A DNA stretch of 64,000 bases from Woeseiaceae bacterium (lineage in GTDB: Bacteria; Pseudomonadota; Gammaproteobacteria; Steroidobacterales; Woeseiaceae): NCBI GenBank assembly GCA_028289545.1, contig JANQPG010000002.1:47660-111659 (forward strand). Direction: 5' to 3'. Under the pieces are notes generated by a model, which did no database searches, was not told the origin of the DNA, and saw nothing but the letters and a program-made list of their open reading frames with translations. This document shows, piece after piece, positions 62,110 to 64,000 of this stretch (the first letter of the stretch is position 1; every line of letters starts with the position of its first letter). The position numbers were made by a program, and so were the translations under genes.

Positions 62110-63672
62110 TCAGTCGCGCGGCACGACGCCCGTTTCCACGGCTTTCCGCGCGGACATCAGCAGACGCTCGGTATCGACGGGCTTGGACAGCAGGGTGCAG
62201 TTGTCGAGCAGCCGCGCGTCCTTGACGACTTTCGATGTGTCGCCGCTGACGATGAACGCCGGAATCGTCGCATCGTAAAACTCACGAATCGCGTTGACAG
62301 CCTCGACGCCGGTGGAACCGTCGAGCAGGTGGAAGTCCGATACGATCAGGTCCGGTTCGGCGTCGAGGTGCCGGACCAGCGCTTCGGTTTCGCGTAACGA
62401 TGCCGCGGTCGCCACCTGGAAACCCTCCGCCTCGAGCAGCAGTTCCCAGGCGTTCGCGACGTTGACGTCGTCTTCGATCAGCACGAGCAGACCGCTGGCC
62501 TCTTCGGTATGCACGACGTCGGACTGCTCGTCGTTGGCGGCAACCTGTTCGGCCGCCAGCGGCAGCCACAACGAGAATCGTGAACCCTTGCCCGGTGTCG
62601 ACTCCACGTCCAGCTGATGATCGAGCAGTTCGCCCAGGCGTTTTACGATCGCCAGCCCCAGGCCAAAACCTTCCTTGCTGGAGCCTTTGGCGTTGCACTG
62701 ATAGAACTCGTTGAAAATCGACCGCAGCTGGTCGGCTTCAATGCCAATACCGGTGTCGATGACGTCGATCCGGCAGCGATCGCCGTCCACTGAGGCTGCA
62801 AAGGTCACGCTGCCCTGCTCCGTGTAGCGGATCGCGTTGGACACGAGATTCTGGATAATCTCGGCGAGCAGGTTCGGATCGCTCTTTACGCACACATCGC
62901 AGGGCTCCGCATTAAAAGTAAGCCCTTCCTGGCTGGCCTGCCGGCCGAACTCCGCCGCGAGGCGGTCTACGAGCCGCTGCACGGGGAACTCCTCGATTTC
63001 GGGTGTCACCTTACCGGCATCCAGGCGGCTGATGTCCAGAAGCGAGTTCAGGAGGTTGGTCATTGCGGTCAGCGAATGATCCTGACTCTCGATCATGGAG
63101 AGCGCTTTCGGCTCCTTGACGGTCCGACGCAGGGCGCCGTTCAGGAGGCTCAGCGCCTGCACGGGCTGCCTGAGATCGTGGCTGGCCGCCGCCAGGAAAG
63201 CGCTGTTGGCTTTATTCGCGAGTTCTGCCGCCTCCCTCGCCGCGTGAATCTCCGCTTCGAGCTGCTTGCGCTCGGTGACGTCACGAATGACGCTCGATAC
63301 GAAGTCGCCGACGCTGGTTGTCACCGGAGAAAGGCTGATTTCCACTGGAAACTCGCTGCCGTCCTTGTGCAAGGCATACAGGTCGAGACCAATGCCCATG
63401 GGACGCAGGGTCGGTTCCCCGGCGTAGTGTTTACGGTGCTGCTTGTGGCGCATCCGCAGGCGTTCCGGCAGGAGGACCTCGACAGGCTGCCCGAGCAGCT
63501 CCTCGCGATCGTAGCCGAACATTTCTTCCGCCTGGTTATTCACCACGGCAATGGTGCCCTGCTCATCGATGATGACCATGGCGTCCGGAGCGGACTCGAG
63601 CAGCGTCCTGAAGAACGTACTCGTGTCGTTGAGTCGCTGCGAGGGGGCTGAGCCGTTCAAGAAACTGAACAT
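62110..63672 (-). CDS. PAS hybrid sensor histidine kinase with C-terminal receiver
   Basis: 520 residues, no membrane helix, so cytoplasmic. A PAS domain (~20-135, 'LLESAPDAMVIIDEQGTIAV') is followed by a short coil, a HisKA domain with phospho-His165 ('AASHDLRQPVQALSLL'), a HATPase domain ('QNLVSNAIRYTEQG', 'DTGIGIEADQL', 'GFGLGLAIVKRL') and a receiver (~395-515) with Asp in 'LIVSDFHLLDGSTG'. It is FixL-like in layout but lacks an obvious haem-ligand signature. It may phosphorylate the FixJ-type regulator at 59.4 kb. Confidence 0.93.
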   Translation of the reverse strand: MFSFLNGSAPSQRLNDTSTFFRTLLESAPDAMVIIDEQGTIAVVNNQAEEMFGYDREELLGQPVEVLLPERLRMRHKQHRKHYAGEPTLRPMGIGLDLYALHKDGSEFPVEISLSPVTTSVGDFVSSVIRDVTERKQLEAEIHAAREAAELANKANSAFLAAASHDLRQPVQALSLLNGALRRTVKEPKALSMIESQDHSLTAMTNLLNSLLDISRLDAGKVTPEIEEFPVQRLVDRLAAEFGRQASQEGLTFNAEPCDVCVKSDPNLLAEIIQNLVSNAIRYTEQGSVTFAASVDGDRCRIDVIDTGIGIEADQLRSIFNEFYQCNAKGSSKEGFGLGLAIVKRLGELLDHQLDVESTPGKGSRFSLWLPLAAEQVAANDEQSDVVHTEEASGLLVLIEDDVNVANAWELLLEAEGFQVATAASLRETEALVRHLDAEPDLIVSDFHLLDGSTGVEAVNAIREFYDATIPAFIVSGDTSKVVKDARLLDNCTLLSKPVDTERLLMSARKAVETGVVPRD

Positions 63673-63743
63673 CGGTTGCGGATTGGTGGCCAGTATATCG
63701 AATTGAGGGAGCTAGAGGATCAGGTTTTCTCGACCCGTAAACC

Positions 63744-63771
63744 ATACGTAACCTCACGTATAGGTCCCTAT
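63744..63771. promoter_or_regulatory. Two adjacent palindromes upstream of the hybrid kinase
   Basis: ATACGT-N6-ACGTAT (63744-63761) is directly adjacent to ATAGG-TC-CCTAT (63760-63771). They lie 72 bases before the kinase ATG and about 140 bases before a possible rightward gene. TACGTA-like half-sites occur in some FixJ/LuxR-type binding sites, so this may be the target of such a regulator. Confidence 0.45.
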
Positions 63772-63908
63772 GACGGACGTTGCTAGGCTTCTCACTGGGC
63801 GCCGTGCCGCAGCGCAGCATGCCTGCCCGACAGAGTGGGCCGCCGCCGGTGGCTTGCTCGAAAAACACCGGCAATTCAGAACCTTACAGCAAATCTCGAA
63901 TAACCAAA

Positions 63909-64000
63909 ATGGCCAATAACGAGAACCAAGGGTCCACAACTGCCGGGCTGCCCGCAGCCATGCCGGTGGCAAGCGCATCCGTCAATCCATCGAGTAAGGG
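63909..64000 (+). CDS. Possible start of a gene cut by the window edge
   Basis: An ATG at 63909 opens a frame that stays open to the window end, reading 'MANNENQGSTTAGLPAAMPV' and on. No good Shine-Dalgarno is visible. The N-terminus is low-complexity and gives no family. It is supported only by the open frame and by the palindromes upstream, so it may be chance. Confidence 0.3.
   Translation, partial: MANNENQGSTTAGLPAAMPVASASVNPSSK

Noticed and set aside
63754..63978. Minus-strand 74-codon frame at the right edge
   Set aside because: It overlaps the palindromes and lacks a ribosome-binding site or family match.

Overview
This 64 kb window is a high-GC bacterial chromosome segment, packed with genes on both strands. 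It most likely comes from a free-living, aerobic heterotrophic gammaproteobacterium. A glutaminyl-tRNA synthetase of E. coli length, the long single-chain QueF, ZapE, DksA, MoaD/MoaE and the 1612-residue NAD-glutamate dehydrogenase all fit that class. A deep-branching marine or sediment lineage (Woeseia- or Steroidobacter-like) is only a guess. I found no rRNA, tRNA, CRISPR array, insertion sequence or prophage.

Layout. 0-10 kb: zapE, a MarR regulator, NAD-glutamate dehydrogenase, phosphoglycerate mutase, a gamma-carbonic anhydrase-like protein, and a tesB/short-chain dehydrogenase pair in which the dehydrogenase has lost its catalytic residues. 10-17 kb: a TonB-dependent receptor closed by a strong terminator, a MaoC protein, then a molybdenum cofactor operon (moaA-moaC-mobA-moaD-moaE, minus strand) with a convergent mocA-like gene. 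17-28 kb: two acyl-CoA dehydrogenase subunits, a SAM hydrolase, divergent glnS and thrS, and an unusual 954-residue fusion of two receiver-like domains, a membrane segment, a repeat region and a TonB domain. 27-36 kb: a TetR regulator, XdhC, thioredoxin and a putrescine catabolism locus (agmatinase, putrescine transaminase, PuuD and two divergent glutamine synthetase-like ligases).

36-40.3 kb is an accessory stretch of small genes. It holds an ABM protein, DUF1304, DUF481, NUDIX, NADAR, a ParD antitoxin whose ParE partner survives only as a 27-residue remnant, a VOC protein and an intact vapBC with a perfect operator. 40-47 kb: MFS transporter, gamma-glutamyltransferase, PiT phosphate transporter with a DUF47 partner, an EVE protein and a hydrolase. 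47-54 kb is a complete cyanophycin locus: an extra Mur-ligase-like protein, cphA, cphB and iadA. 54-64 kb: queF, a GTP cyclohydrolase II, a TetR-controlled ABC exporter, a FixJ-type regulator, DksA-like, universal stress and SirB2 proteins, and a PAS hybrid histidine kinase.

A nitrogen theme runs through the window, by inference. Cyanophycin stores Asp and Arg, CphB and IadA release them, the agmatinase-transaminase-glutamylation genes can take Arg-derived amines towards GABA, and NAD-glutamate dehydrogenase returns glutamate to central metabolism. The molybdenum cofactor and XdhC genes imply a molybdenum hydroxylase encoded elsewhere.
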